NCBI GenBank assembly: GCA_947455015.1
Contig: CANGMY010000079.1
Span: forward strand, 1 to 6,729
Length of the DNA: 6,729 bases
Source of the DNA: Microthrixaceae bacterium
GTDB lineage: Bacteria > Actinomycetota > Acidimicrobiia > Acidimicrobiales > Acidimicrobilacustridaceae
Reading direction: 5' to 3'
Made by a program: the position numbers and the translations under genes. Below the pieces are notes generated by a model, which saw only the letters and a program-made list of their open reading frames with translations, had not been told where the DNA came from and did no database searches. Shown here piece by piece: positions 1 through 6,239 of this stretch (position 1 is the stretch's first letter; every line of letters starts with the position of its first letter).

Positions 1-431
1 ATGTCGAGGATTGGCATGTGCTTGAGCCACAACGAATAGACGGTGGTGAGCGCGAGATAGGCCAAGATCGTGAAACCAAAGTCGCGGCGAATGAGAAATG
101 CGCCGCTGATAGCGACGGCAAGCAGCACGATGGCAAGTACGTAGGCGAGACCAACCGGAACAATGCCAGCGGCGATTGGGCGATTCTTTTTGACCGGGTG
201 TCGACGGTCGGACTCGATGTCCATCGCATCGTTGAGGAGGTAGGTGGCACTGGCTGCAGCGCAGAAGCAGCCGAACGCGCCGAGTGCGTGCAAGTCGGTG
301 TCGCGATTGTCGAAAAGTCCCGCCGCGACTGGGGCAGCAAAGACGAGGACGTTCTTGATCCACTGCTTTGGACGCAGTTCGCGGACGATGCCTCCGAGAA
401 GCGAAGGGCGGGGGGAGGTTGCAGTTGTCAT
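1..431 (-). CDS. ubiA: Decaprenyl-phosphate phosphoribosyltransferase, UbiA family (3' end beyond window)
   Basis: This membrane prenyltransferase-family enzyme is expected to transfer 5-phosphoribose from PRPP to decaprenyl phosphate, the first committed step toward decaprenyl-phosphoarabinose. I translated it by hand from ATG at 431-429; 143 codons are visible, about half of a typical protein of roughly 300 residues, and the frame stays open to base 1. The N-terminal LRPKQWIKNVLVF stretch (residues 19-31) is typical of this subfamily. The Mg-PRPP binding motif NDxxDxxxD is at residues 67-75 (N67, D68, D71, D75), followed by RRHPVKKNRPIAAG (76-89). Hydrophobic segments at about 27-40, 49-66, 91-114 and 120-136 fit the multi-helix UbiA fold. 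The start lies one base after the dprE2 stop (TGAAATG), with no clear ribosome site of its own, so translational coupling is likely. Other UbiA prenyltransferases are less likely given the dprE2 neighbour. Confidence 0.9.
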   Translation of the reverse strand, partial: MTTATSPRPSLLGGIVRELRPKQWIKNVLVFAAPVAAGLFDNRDTDLHALGAFGCFCAAASATYLLNDAMDIESDRRHPVKKNRPIAAGIVPVGLAYVLAIVLLAVAISGAFLIRRDFGFTILAYLALTTVYSLWLKHMPILD

Positions 432-432
432 T

Positions 433-1194
433 TCACCCAGCGCTGATCTTCCGCCAGATCGGACGGGGAAGGTGGCGAAGCATGGTGAACAGAATCGACA
501 TGATCGGCGGCGCCCAGATGATTTCTTTGTTCTTCTGAAGGCCGTTGATGACGGCATCGGCGATTTTGTCGGGAGTCGTCGCAAACGGAGCGGGTTTCAA
601 GCCTTCGGTCATTTGTGTGTGCACGAATCCTGGTCGAACAACAACACAGCGAACACCGGTGCCGACGAGTGAATCTCCGAGACCCTGTGCGAATGCATCC
701 ATTCCGGCTTTGGTTGATCCGTACACAAAGTTGTCGGCACGGGCACGAACGCCGGCGACAGAAGTGATGGCCAGAATCGTTCCGTGTCCCTGTGTGCGCA
801 GCTTGGCCGCAGCGGCGAGACCACTGGACACTGCACCGACGTAATTGGCGCTTGCTGCTTGGGCGGCGGCGACTGGATCGGCATTGAACTCGGTCTGCTC
901 ACCCAATACGCCGAAGGCGAGGATGACCATGTCGAGATCACCGATTCGTTCGGCGGCGGCATCGATGACCTTGGCGTGAGAAGCGGGGTCGAGTGCATCG
1001 AACACGATGGTGTCGGCATCGACGCCGGCGGAGCGGAGACGATTGAGGGTCGAGGTCGCCGAGGCGGGGGAGCGAACGCCGAGAACGACCTTCTTGCAGC
1101 GGCTGGCCACAAGCCGGTCGACGATGGCCAAAGCGATTTCGGAGTTTCCTCCGAGAACCAGTACCGATTGCACCGAACCCAAAGCGTCGCGCAT
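433..1194 (-). CDS. dprE2: Decaprenylphospho-beta-D-erythro-pentofuranosid-2-ulose 2-reductase (DprE2)
   Basis: This short-chain dehydrogenase/reductase is expected to reduce the 2-keto intermediate made by DprE1, giving decaprenyl-phospho-arabinose, the donor for envelope arabinan. The protein has 253 residues, matching the roughly 254 of mycobacterial DprE2. An N-terminal Rossmann strand carries the cofactor loop VLVLGGNSEIA (11-21). AFG occurs at 93-95 where classical SDRs have NAG. The catalytic residues are S145, Y158 and K162, within ITSVAG and VYGSTKAG. RPG follows at 187-189. The C-terminal EIIWAPP and LRHLPRPIWRKI segments also resemble mycobacterial DprE2, as I remember it. The start ATG at 1194-1192 gives the MRDALGSVQSVLVLGG beginning expected of the family and has a purine-rich AGAGGAA upstream. 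An in-frame start at 1269 would add 25 residues with no family counterpart and extend almost to uvrB. It heads the pair with ubiA. Confidence 0.92.
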   Translation of the reverse strand: MRDALGSVQSVLVLGGNSEIALAIVDRLVASRCKKVVLGVRSPASATSTLNRLRSAGVDADTIVFDALDPASHAKVIDAAAERIGDLDMVILAFGVLGEQTEFNADPVAAAQAASANYVGAVSSGLAAAAKLRTQGHGTILAITSVAGVRARADNFVYGSTKAGMDAFAQGLGDSLVGTGVRCVVVRPGFVHTQMTEGLKPAPFATTPDKIADAVINGLQKNKEIIWAPPIMSILFTMLRHLPRPIWRKISAG

Positions 1195-1202
1195 GTGTGT
1201 CG

Positions 1203-1209
1203 TTCCTCT
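1203..1209 (-). promoter_or_regulatory. Ribosome binding site deciding the dprE2 start
   Basis: Read on the minus strand, the sequence is AGAGGAA; its GAGG core (1208-1205) ends 10 bases before the ATG at 1194. It supports the 253-residue start over the longer in-frame start at 1269. It contrasts with uvrB and uvrA, where no such motif precedes the start codon. Confidence 0.6.
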
Positions 1210-1222
1210 TCCAGGGTCACGG

Positions 1223-1246
1223 GCCGTCTGGTCAAGGTTAGACGGC
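1223..1246. repeat. Perfect 7-bp inverted repeat in the dprE2/uvrB divergent region
   Basis: The left arm GCCGTCT (1223-1229) and right arm AGACGGC (1240-1246) are exact reverse complements separated by 10 bases (GGTCAAGGTT). The element lies 29 bases upstream of the dprE2 start and 52 bases upstream of uvrB. The centre-to-centre arm spacing of 17 bp places the two half-sites on roughly opposite or intermediate faces of the helix, so either a dimeric operator or an RNA hairpin is possible. It has no U-tract and is not a typical terminator. Its role is inferred only from symmetry and position. Confidence 0.5.
1235..1240 (-). promoter_or_regulatory. Candidate -10 hexamer for dprE2-ubiA
   Basis: On the minus strand the sequence TAACCT fits the actinobacterial TANNNT pattern. 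Transcription starting about 7 bases downstream would leave a leader of roughly 34 bases containing the AGAGGAA ribosome site. No convincing -35 element is seen at the expected distance. The hexamer lies inside the inverted repeat, so a protein bound to the repeat would block it. This is a weak prediction. Confidence 0.25.
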
Positions 1247-1285
1247 GACCACCGAAGTGCCGGGAGCAATGGCCTCGGCCCTTCG

Positions 1286-1291
1286 TAGACT
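1286..1291 (+). promoter_or_regulatory. Candidate -10 hexamer of a leaderless uvrB promoter
   Basis: TAGACT fits TANNNT and is followed by exactly 6 bases (CCTCCG) before the uvrB ATG at 1298. A transcript starting at the usual distance would begin at or next to the A of the start codon. The bases before the ATG are pyrimidine-rich and contain no Shine-Dalgarno sequence, which agrees with leaderless translation, common in actinobacteria. No -35 match to TTGACA is seen about 17 bases upstream. The same arrangement precedes uvrA. Confidence 0.5.
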
Positions 1292-1297
1292 CCTCCG

Positions 1298-3313
1298 ATG
1301 CCGCCGTTTCGACTCGTTTCTGATTTTCAGCCTGCCGGCGATCAGCCCAAGGCGATTGAGGAACTGACGGCGAGTATCGAAGCGGGAAATCGGTTCCAAA
1401 CGCTGCTCGGCATTACTGGTTCGGGTAAGAGCGCAACCATTGCGTGGACGATCGAGAAGTTGCAGCGGCCCACATTGGTGATGGCGCCGAATAAATCGTT
1501 GGCCGCGCAGCTGGCCAATGAGTTCCGGGAGTTCTTCCCCGAGAATCGAGTCGAGTACTTCGTCTCTTATTACGACTACTACCAACCCGAGGCCTACATG
1601 CCGGCCTCCGATACCTACATCGAGAAGGACTCGTCGGTAAATGACGAGATCGAGCGGCTGCGTCACGCTGCGACTTCGGCGCTGTTGACTCGCCGAGACA
1701 CGATCGTGGTTGCGTCGGTGTCGTGTATTTACGGCCTCGGTAATCCCGAGGAATACGCCGACCAAATGTTGGTGATTCGTCAGGGCGAGACCCACGAACA
1801 GCGAGCCATCTTGGGTCGTCTTGTCGACATGCAGTACGAACGCAACGACATGAACCTCATTCGCGGAAAGTTTCGTGTCCGTGGCGACACCATCGAAATT
1901 CATCCGGCATACGACGAAACTGCAATTCGCATCGAACTTTTCGGTGACGACATTGAACGAATCATCGTTGTCGACCCGCTCACTGGCGAAAAGGTCACCG
2001 AACTCGAAGAACTCGTTGTGTTCCCGGCCACGCATTACGCCGCAAGCGATGAGCGCATGCGCACGGCTATGACACGCATTGAAGCCGAGCTGCAGCAGCA
2101 ACTGGCAAAGTTCGAAGGCGAAAACAAACTGCTTGAAGCGCAGCGTTTGCGTATGCGCACGCAGTACGACCTCGAGATGATGGCGGAACTTGGATTCTGC
2201 AACGGCATCGAGAACTACTCGGCCCATATCGACGGTCGTGAACCTGGGGAGGCGCCATACACGCTTCTCGACTATTTCCCCGACGACTTCCTTGTGGTCA
2301 TGGACGAAAGCCATCAGGCCGTTCCTCAGGTGCGTGGCCAGTACGCCGGCGACCGTTCTCGTAAACAGACCCTCATCGAGCACGGATTCCGGCTTCCTTC
2401 GGCAGCGGACAACCGCCCGCTCACTTTTGACGAGGTCATGGGCCGCATCGGTCAGGTGGTGTTCCTCTCTGCGACGCCGGGGCCATTCGAACTCGAGAAC
2501 TCTTCAGCCATCGTCGAGCAGGTCGTGCGTCCGACTGGCCTCGTCGATCCCGAGATCATCGTGAAGCCCACGAAGGGGCAGATCGACGACCTCATCGAAC
2601 AGATCAACAAGCGCGTCACCAACGGCGATCGTGTGCTGGTCACAACGCTCACCAAGAAGATGTCCGAGGATCTCACCGACTATCTCCTCGAACTCGGCGT
2701 GAAGGTTCGCTATCTCCACAGCGAAGTCGACACGATCGAACGCATCGAGATTCTCCGTGACCTTCGCCTCGGCGAATTCGATGTGTTGATCGGCATCAAC
2801 CTCCTTCGTGAAGGTCTCGATCTTCCCGAAGTGTCTTTGGTCGCAATTCTCGACGCCGACAAGGAAGGTTTCCTCCGTTCGGAAACTGCTCTTGTTCAGA
2901 CCATCGGACGTGCTGCTCGAAATGTCGACGGTCAGGTCATCATGTACGCCGACAAGATCACTGATTCCATGCAGCGGGCCATTTCCGAAACGAATCGTCG
3001 TCGTGGCCTGCAAGAGGCCTACAACAAAGAACACGGCATCAACCCGCAAACCATTCGCAAGGCCGTCACCGACATCCTCGCGACACTTCGGGGAACTTCA
3101 GGCGCTCCGGTTCCCGGAAATGGCAAACGATCAACTGCTCGCGACAAGGTGCGCTCGAATCTTGCTGAACTGCCGGCCGATGAACTTGGTCGTTTGGTGC
3201 TCACCCTCGAGGAAGAGATGAAGGAAGCAGCGGCCGACCTTCGATTCGAATACGCGGCTCGACTCCGAGACGAAATCAAGGAACTGCGTCGAGAACTTCG
3301 CGAAGTGGGCTGA
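1298..3313 (+). CDS. uvrB: Excinuclease ABC subunit UvrB
   Basis: UvrB is the damage-verifying, helicase-like ATPase of nucleotide excision repair: UvrA loads it on DNA, its beta-hairpin is inserted between the strands, and it recruits UvrC for incision. The 671 residues match the family length (E. coli 673). The protein opens with FRLVSDFQPAGDQPKAI (Q-motif region). Walker A is GITGSGKS at 38-45, with K44 and a Ser where Thr is usual. The aromatic hairpin region YYDYYQPEAY is at 91-100. The Walker B motif DESH is at 336-339, SATPG at 391-395, GINLLREGLD at 499-508 and motif VI QTIGRAAR at 534-541, with R538 and R541 as expected arginine fingers. The C-terminal UVR helix pair that contacts UvrC spans about 632-667. 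ATG at 1298 gives the standard N-terminus. Glu codon preference changes near base 1800. It precedes uvrA by 50 bases. Confidence 0.98.
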   Translation: MPPFRLVSDFQPAGDQPKAIEELTASIEAGNRFQTLLGITGSGKSATIAWTIEKLQRPTLVMAPNKSLAAQLANEFREFFPENRVEYFVSYYDYYQPEAYMPASDTYIEKDSSVNDEIERLRHAATSALLTRRDTIVVASVSCIYGLGNPEEYADQMLVIRQGETHEQRAILGRLVDMQYERNDMNLIRGKFRVRGDTIEIHPAYDETAIRIELFGDDIERIIVVDPLTGEKVTELEELVVFPATHYAASDERMRTAMTRIEAELQQQLAKFEGENKLLEAQRLRMRTQYDLEMMAELGFCNGIENYSAHIDGREPGEAPYTLLDYFPDDFLVVMDESHQAVPQVRGQYAGDRSRKQTLIEHGFRLPSAADNRPLTFDEVMGRIGQVVFLSATPGPFELENSSAIVEQVVRPTGLVDPEIIVKPTKGQIDDLIEQINKRVTNGDRVLVTTLTKKMSEDLTDYLLELGVKVRYLHSEVDTIERIEILRDLRLGEFDVLIGINLLREGLDLPEVSLVAILDADKEGFLRSETALVQTIGRAARNVDGQVIMYADKITDSMQRAISETNRRRGLQEAYNKEHGINPQTIRKAVTDILATLRGTSGAPVPGNGKRSTARDKVRSNLAELPADELGRLVLTLEEEMKEAAADLRFEYAARLRDEIKELRRELREVG

Positions 3314-3351
3314 ACCTCCGCTTCGAGCATCGTTCTGATTCGGGGCGACAG

Positions 3352-3357
3352 TAGGCT
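3352..3357 (+). promoter_or_regulatory. Candidate -10 hexamer of a leaderless uvrA promoter
   Basis: TAGGCT is followed by exactly 6 bases (CCCGCC) and then the uvrA GTG at 3364, the same geometry as upstream of uvrB. No Shine-Dalgarno motif lies in the 50-base uvrB-uvrA gap. It suggests that uvrA has its own start site besides any read-through from uvrB. No clear -35 hexamer is seen. Confidence 0.45.
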
Positions 3358-3363
3358 CCCGCC

Positions 3364-6210
3364 GTGGATCAACTGGTCATTCGTGGTGCCCGAGAGCACA
3401 ACCTTCGTAACGTCTCAATCGAACTTCCCCGAGACCGCCTCATTGTTTTCACCGGCCTTTCTGGTTCGGGTAAATCCTCATTGGCCTTTGACACGATCTA
3501 CGCCGAAGGCCAGCGCCGCTACGTCGAGTCGTTGTCGGCCTATGCCCGTCAGTTCCTCGGTCAGATGGATAAGCCCGATGTCGATTTCATCGAGGGCTTA
3601 TCGCCCGCGATTTCGATCGATCAGAAGTCGGCCTCTCGCAACCCCCGTTCGACCGTCGGAACCATTACCGAGGTCTACGACTACCTCCGACTGCTCTATG
3701 CCCGCATCGGCGTTCCGCATTGTCCTGTCGACGGGTCGGTCATTAAGCGTCAGACCCCGCAACAGATCGTCGATCGAGTCCTTGAACTTCCCGATGGCAC
3801 CAAGTTCCAGGTGCTGGCCCCAGTAGTGCGCGGCCGTAAGGGCACCTACGACACGCTGCTTGCCGACTTGGCATCGCAGGGCTTTGCCCGAGCCATCATC
3901 GACGGCGAACTGCACGAACTCACTGACAAGATCGAACTTGCTCGTTATGAGCAACACACCATCCAGATCGTGGTCGACCGCCTTGTGAAGAAGGCCGGCA
4001 TCGATCGCCGCCTCACCGACTCACTCGAAACTGCTCTGCGCATTGCCGAAGGCGTTGCCGAAGTGCAGATCGTGGGCGGGGGAGACGATTCCGGTCTCGA
4101 CGACGAAATCCTCACGTTCTCCCAGCACCTCGGTTGTCCGAGTTGTGGTCTGAGTTATGAAGAGCTCGCTCCTCGAAACTTTTCGTTCAACTCGCCGTAT
4201 GGCGCGTGTGAACACTGCGATGGTTTGGGCACGAAGTTCGAAGTCGATGCTGAACTCGTCATCCCAAACCCCGACCTGAGCGTGTCTGAAGGCGCACTCG
4301 CTCCGTGGGCCACCGCCCGCACGCAGTATTTCGGACGGCTCCTCGAGTCGGTGTGCGATGTCTACGAAATCGATCCCGATGTTCCGTTCAACAGACTTCC
4401 GAAGAAGCAACAGAAACTGCTGCTGCAGGGAACGGGCGCCACTGGTCGGGTACAGGTCCGCTACAAGAACCGCTATGGGCGCCAGCGTTCCTACGACGCG
4501 AAGTTTGAAGGCCTCGTTCCGTGGTTGCAGCGTCGCCATTCCGATGCGGAAAGCGATGCGCAGCGCGAGCAGATCGAGGGCTACATGCGCGAAGTTCCGT
4601 GCCCCGATTGCGAAGGTTCGCGTCTTGCTCCGTTCAGCCTTGGCGTAACGATCGATGGTCACTCGATTGCCGAGATCTGCGCCATGTCGATTGGCGATGC
4701 AGCCGCCTCGCTCAACGGATTGAAACTTTCTGAACGTGATCGCATGATCGCCGAGCGCGTGGTGAAGGAAATCAATGCACGTATGGGCTTCTTGCTCGAC
4801 GTGGGTCTCGATTACCTCTCGTTGTCTCGTTCCGCAGCAACGCTTGCCGGTGGCGAAGCACAGCGGATCCGCCTTGCCTCGCAAATTGGTTCCGGTCTTG
4901 TGGGCGTGCTCTATGTGCTCGATGAACCGTCAATCGGTTTGCATCAACGTGACAATCGCCGTCTTATCGACACGCTCATTCGTCTGCGTGAACTGGGCAA
5001 CACGGTGTTGGTCGTCGAACACGATGAAGACACCATCAAGGTCGCCGACTATGTCGTCGATATCGGTCCCGGTGCAGGCGAACACGGTGGCGACATCGTC
5101 TACGCCGGTCCAGTCAAGGGCTTGCTGAAATCGAAAGAATCGGTGACGGGTCAGTACTTGTCCGGCCGTCGTTCAATTCCGGTTCCCGAGATGCGCCGCT
5201 CTCCAGGCGCCGATCAACTCGTGGTGCGCGGTGCTCGCGAACACAACTTGAAGAACATCGACGTCGAATTCCCACTTCACACCTTCATCGCGGTGACTGG
5301 TGTGTCGGGTTCAGGGAAGTCGACGCTCGTCAACGACATCCTCCATCGCGCGCTCATGCAGAAGGTCTACGGATCAAAGACTCCGCCAGGCCTGCACAAG
5401 AGCGTCGACGGGATGGATCAAATCGACAAGGTCATCAACATCGATCAGTCGCCGATTGGTCGCACGCCGCGCTCGAACCCGGCCACCTACATCGGCGTGT
5501 TCGATCACATCCGCAAACTCTTCGCCCAAACTCACGAAGCGAAGGTTCGTGGGTACCTGCCCGGTCGGTTCTCGTTCAACGTGGCCGGCGGCCGCTGCGA
5601 AGCCTGCTCAGGTGACGGAACCATCAAAATTGAGATGCATTTCCTTCCCGATGTCTATGTGCCGTGCGAAGTGTGCAAGGGCGCTCGCTACAACCGCGAC
5701 ACGCTCGACATCACCTTCAAAGATCACAACATTTCTGACATCCTCAGCATGAGCTGCGAGGAGGGTGTCGAATTCTTCGCCAACCAGCCAGCAATTGCCC
5801 GTCATCTGCAGACCTTGGTTGATGTTGGTCTTGGCTATGTGCGTCTCGGCCAGCCGGCCACAACGCTTTCTGGTGGTGAGGCGCAACGCGTCAAGCTCGC
5901 CAGCGAACTCTCGAAGCGTTCAACAGGTCGAACCGTGTACATCCTCGATGAACCGACAACGGGCCTTCACTTCGAAGACATCCGCAAACTTCTTACGGTG
6001 CTCTCTCGTCTTGTTGATCAGGGCAACACGGTGTTGGTCATCGAACACAACCTCGATGTCATCAAGACTGCTGACTGGTTGATTGATCTTGGTCCCGAGG
6101 GCGGCAGCGGTGGAGGCTCGGTGCTCGTCGAAGGCACACCCGAAAAGGTGGCAGCAACCAAAAAGAGTTACACCGGACAGTTCCTGCGTCCGCTCTTGGG
6201 CATGGACTGA
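3364..6210 (+). CDS. uvrA: Excinuclease ABC subunit UvrA
   Basis: UvrA is the dimeric ABC-type ATPase that scans DNA for distortion and delivers UvrB to it. The 948 residues match the family (E. coli 940) and contain two ABC modules. Module I has Walker A GLSGSGKS (31-38), a zinc site at C258, C261, C282 and C285, a CPDC pair at 413-416, a signature LAGGEAQ (494-500) and Walker B with D520 and E521. Module II has Walker A GVSGSGKST (646-654), a zinc site at C745, C748, C768 and C771, a canonical LSGGEAQ (835-841) and Walker B with D862 and E863. The first signature has Ala495 where Ser is usual. GTG at 3364 gives the expected DQLVIRGAREHNL beginning, which is echoed near residue 617 at the start of module II (DQLVVRGAREHNL). 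The next gene, nadA, converges on it. Confidence 0.98.
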   Translation: MDQLVIRGAREHNLRNVSIELPRDRLIVFTGLSGSGKSSLAFDTIYAEGQRRYVESLSAYARQFLGQMDKPDVDFIEGLSPAISIDQKSASRNPRSTVGTITEVYDYLRLLYARIGVPHCPVDGSVIKRQTPQQIVDRVLELPDGTKFQVLAPVVRGRKGTYDTLLADLASQGFARAIIDGELHELTDKIELARYEQHTIQIVVDRLVKKAGIDRRLTDSLETALRIAEGVAEVQIVGGGDDSGLDDEILTFSQHLGCPSCGLSYEELAPRNFSFNSPYGACEHCDGLGTKFEVDAELVIPNPDLSVSEGALAPWATARTQYFGRLLESVCDVYEIDPDVPFNRLPKKQQKLLLQGTGATGRVQVRYKNRYGRQRSYDAKFEGLVPWLQRRHSDAESDAQREQIEGYMREVPCPDCEGSRLAPFSLGVTIDGHSIAEICAMSIGDAAASLNGLKLSERDRMIAERVVKEINARMGFLLDVGLDYLSLSRSAATLAGGEAQRIRLASQIGSGLVGVLYVLDEPSIGLHQRDNRRLIDTLIRLRELGNTVLVVEHDEDTIKVADYVVDIGPGAGEHGGDIVYAGPVKGLLKSKESVTGQYLSGRRSIPVPEMRRSPGADQLVVRGAREHNLKNIDVEFPLHTFIAVTGVSGSGKSTLVNDILHRALMQKVYGSKTPPGLHKSVDGMDQIDKVINIDQSPIGRTPRSNPATYIGVFDHIRKLFAQTHEAKVRGYLPGRFSFNVAGGRCEACSGDGTIKIEMHFLPDVYVPCEVCKGARYNRDTLDITFKDHNISDILSMSCEEGVEFFANQPAIARHLQTLVDVGLGYVRLGQPATTLSGGEAQRVKLASELSKRSTGRTVYILDEPTTGLHFEDIRKLLTVLSRLVDQGNTVLVIEHNLDVIKTADWLIDLGPEGGSGGGSVLVEGTPEKVAATKKSYTGQFLRPLLGMD
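4995..5022 (+). repeat. Intragenic uvrA repeat, copy 1 (module I)
   Basis: These 28 bases match 6021-6048 at 27 of 28 positions; the only difference is G at 5014 against A at 6040. The copy encodes GNTVLVVEH, the strand and H-loop histidine of ABC module I. The offset to copy 2 is 1026 bases, exactly 342 codons, so the copies are in the same reading frame. Confidence 0.85.
6021..6048 (+). repeat. Intragenic uvrA repeat, copy 2 (module II)
   Basis: This copy encodes GNTVLVIEH in ABC module II. The Walker B stretch CTCGATGAACCG upstream is also repeated at the same 1026-base offset (4918 and 5944), so the two modules align here without gaps. The duplicated ABC module is normal for UvrA; the closeness at DNA level in this 28-base piece is the notable part. 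Confidence 0.85.
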
Positions 6211-6223
6211 CGAACAACTCGCC

Positions 6224-6239
6224 GAGCAGATGTTTGCTC
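6224..6239. terminator. Short stem-loop between convergent uvrA and nadA (weak)
   Basis: GAGCA (6224-6228) and TGCTC (6235-6239) can pair around a 6-base loop. The hairpin lies 14 bases after the uvrA stop and overlaps the nadA stop codon, a sensible place for a shared terminator. The stem is only 5 bp and no T-run follows on either strand, so intrinsic termination would be poor. Treat it as a possibility only. Confidence 0.2.

Noticed and set aside
18..446. 142-codon plus-strand open frame at the left edge
   Set aside because: It is antisense to ubiA, whose N-terminal motifs and NDxxDxxxD site are clear on the minus strand.
784..1323. 179-codon plus-strand open frame across dprE2, the intergenic region and the uvrB start
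   Set aside because: It runs opposite the well-supported dprE2 and into uvrB in another frame; the Gly/Asp-rich product reflects the complementary strand of a coding gene.
1238..2383. 381-codon open frame on the minus strand, antisense to uvrB
   Set aside because: It is fully covered by canonical uvrB, shows no recognisable domain and has low-complexity, Arg/His/Val-rich content typical of antisense shadows in codon-biased genes. Its start and end do not respect gene borders.
3314..3363. Possible intrinsic terminator between uvrB and uvrA
   Set aside because: No stable stem followed by a T-run is visible in the 50 bases, so read-through from uvrB to uvrA is plausible.
4021..4884. 287-codon open frame on the minus strand, antisense to uvrA
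   Set aside because: uvrA on the other strand is conserved throughout this span, including one zinc site and the first signature; the antisense product resembles no family I know.
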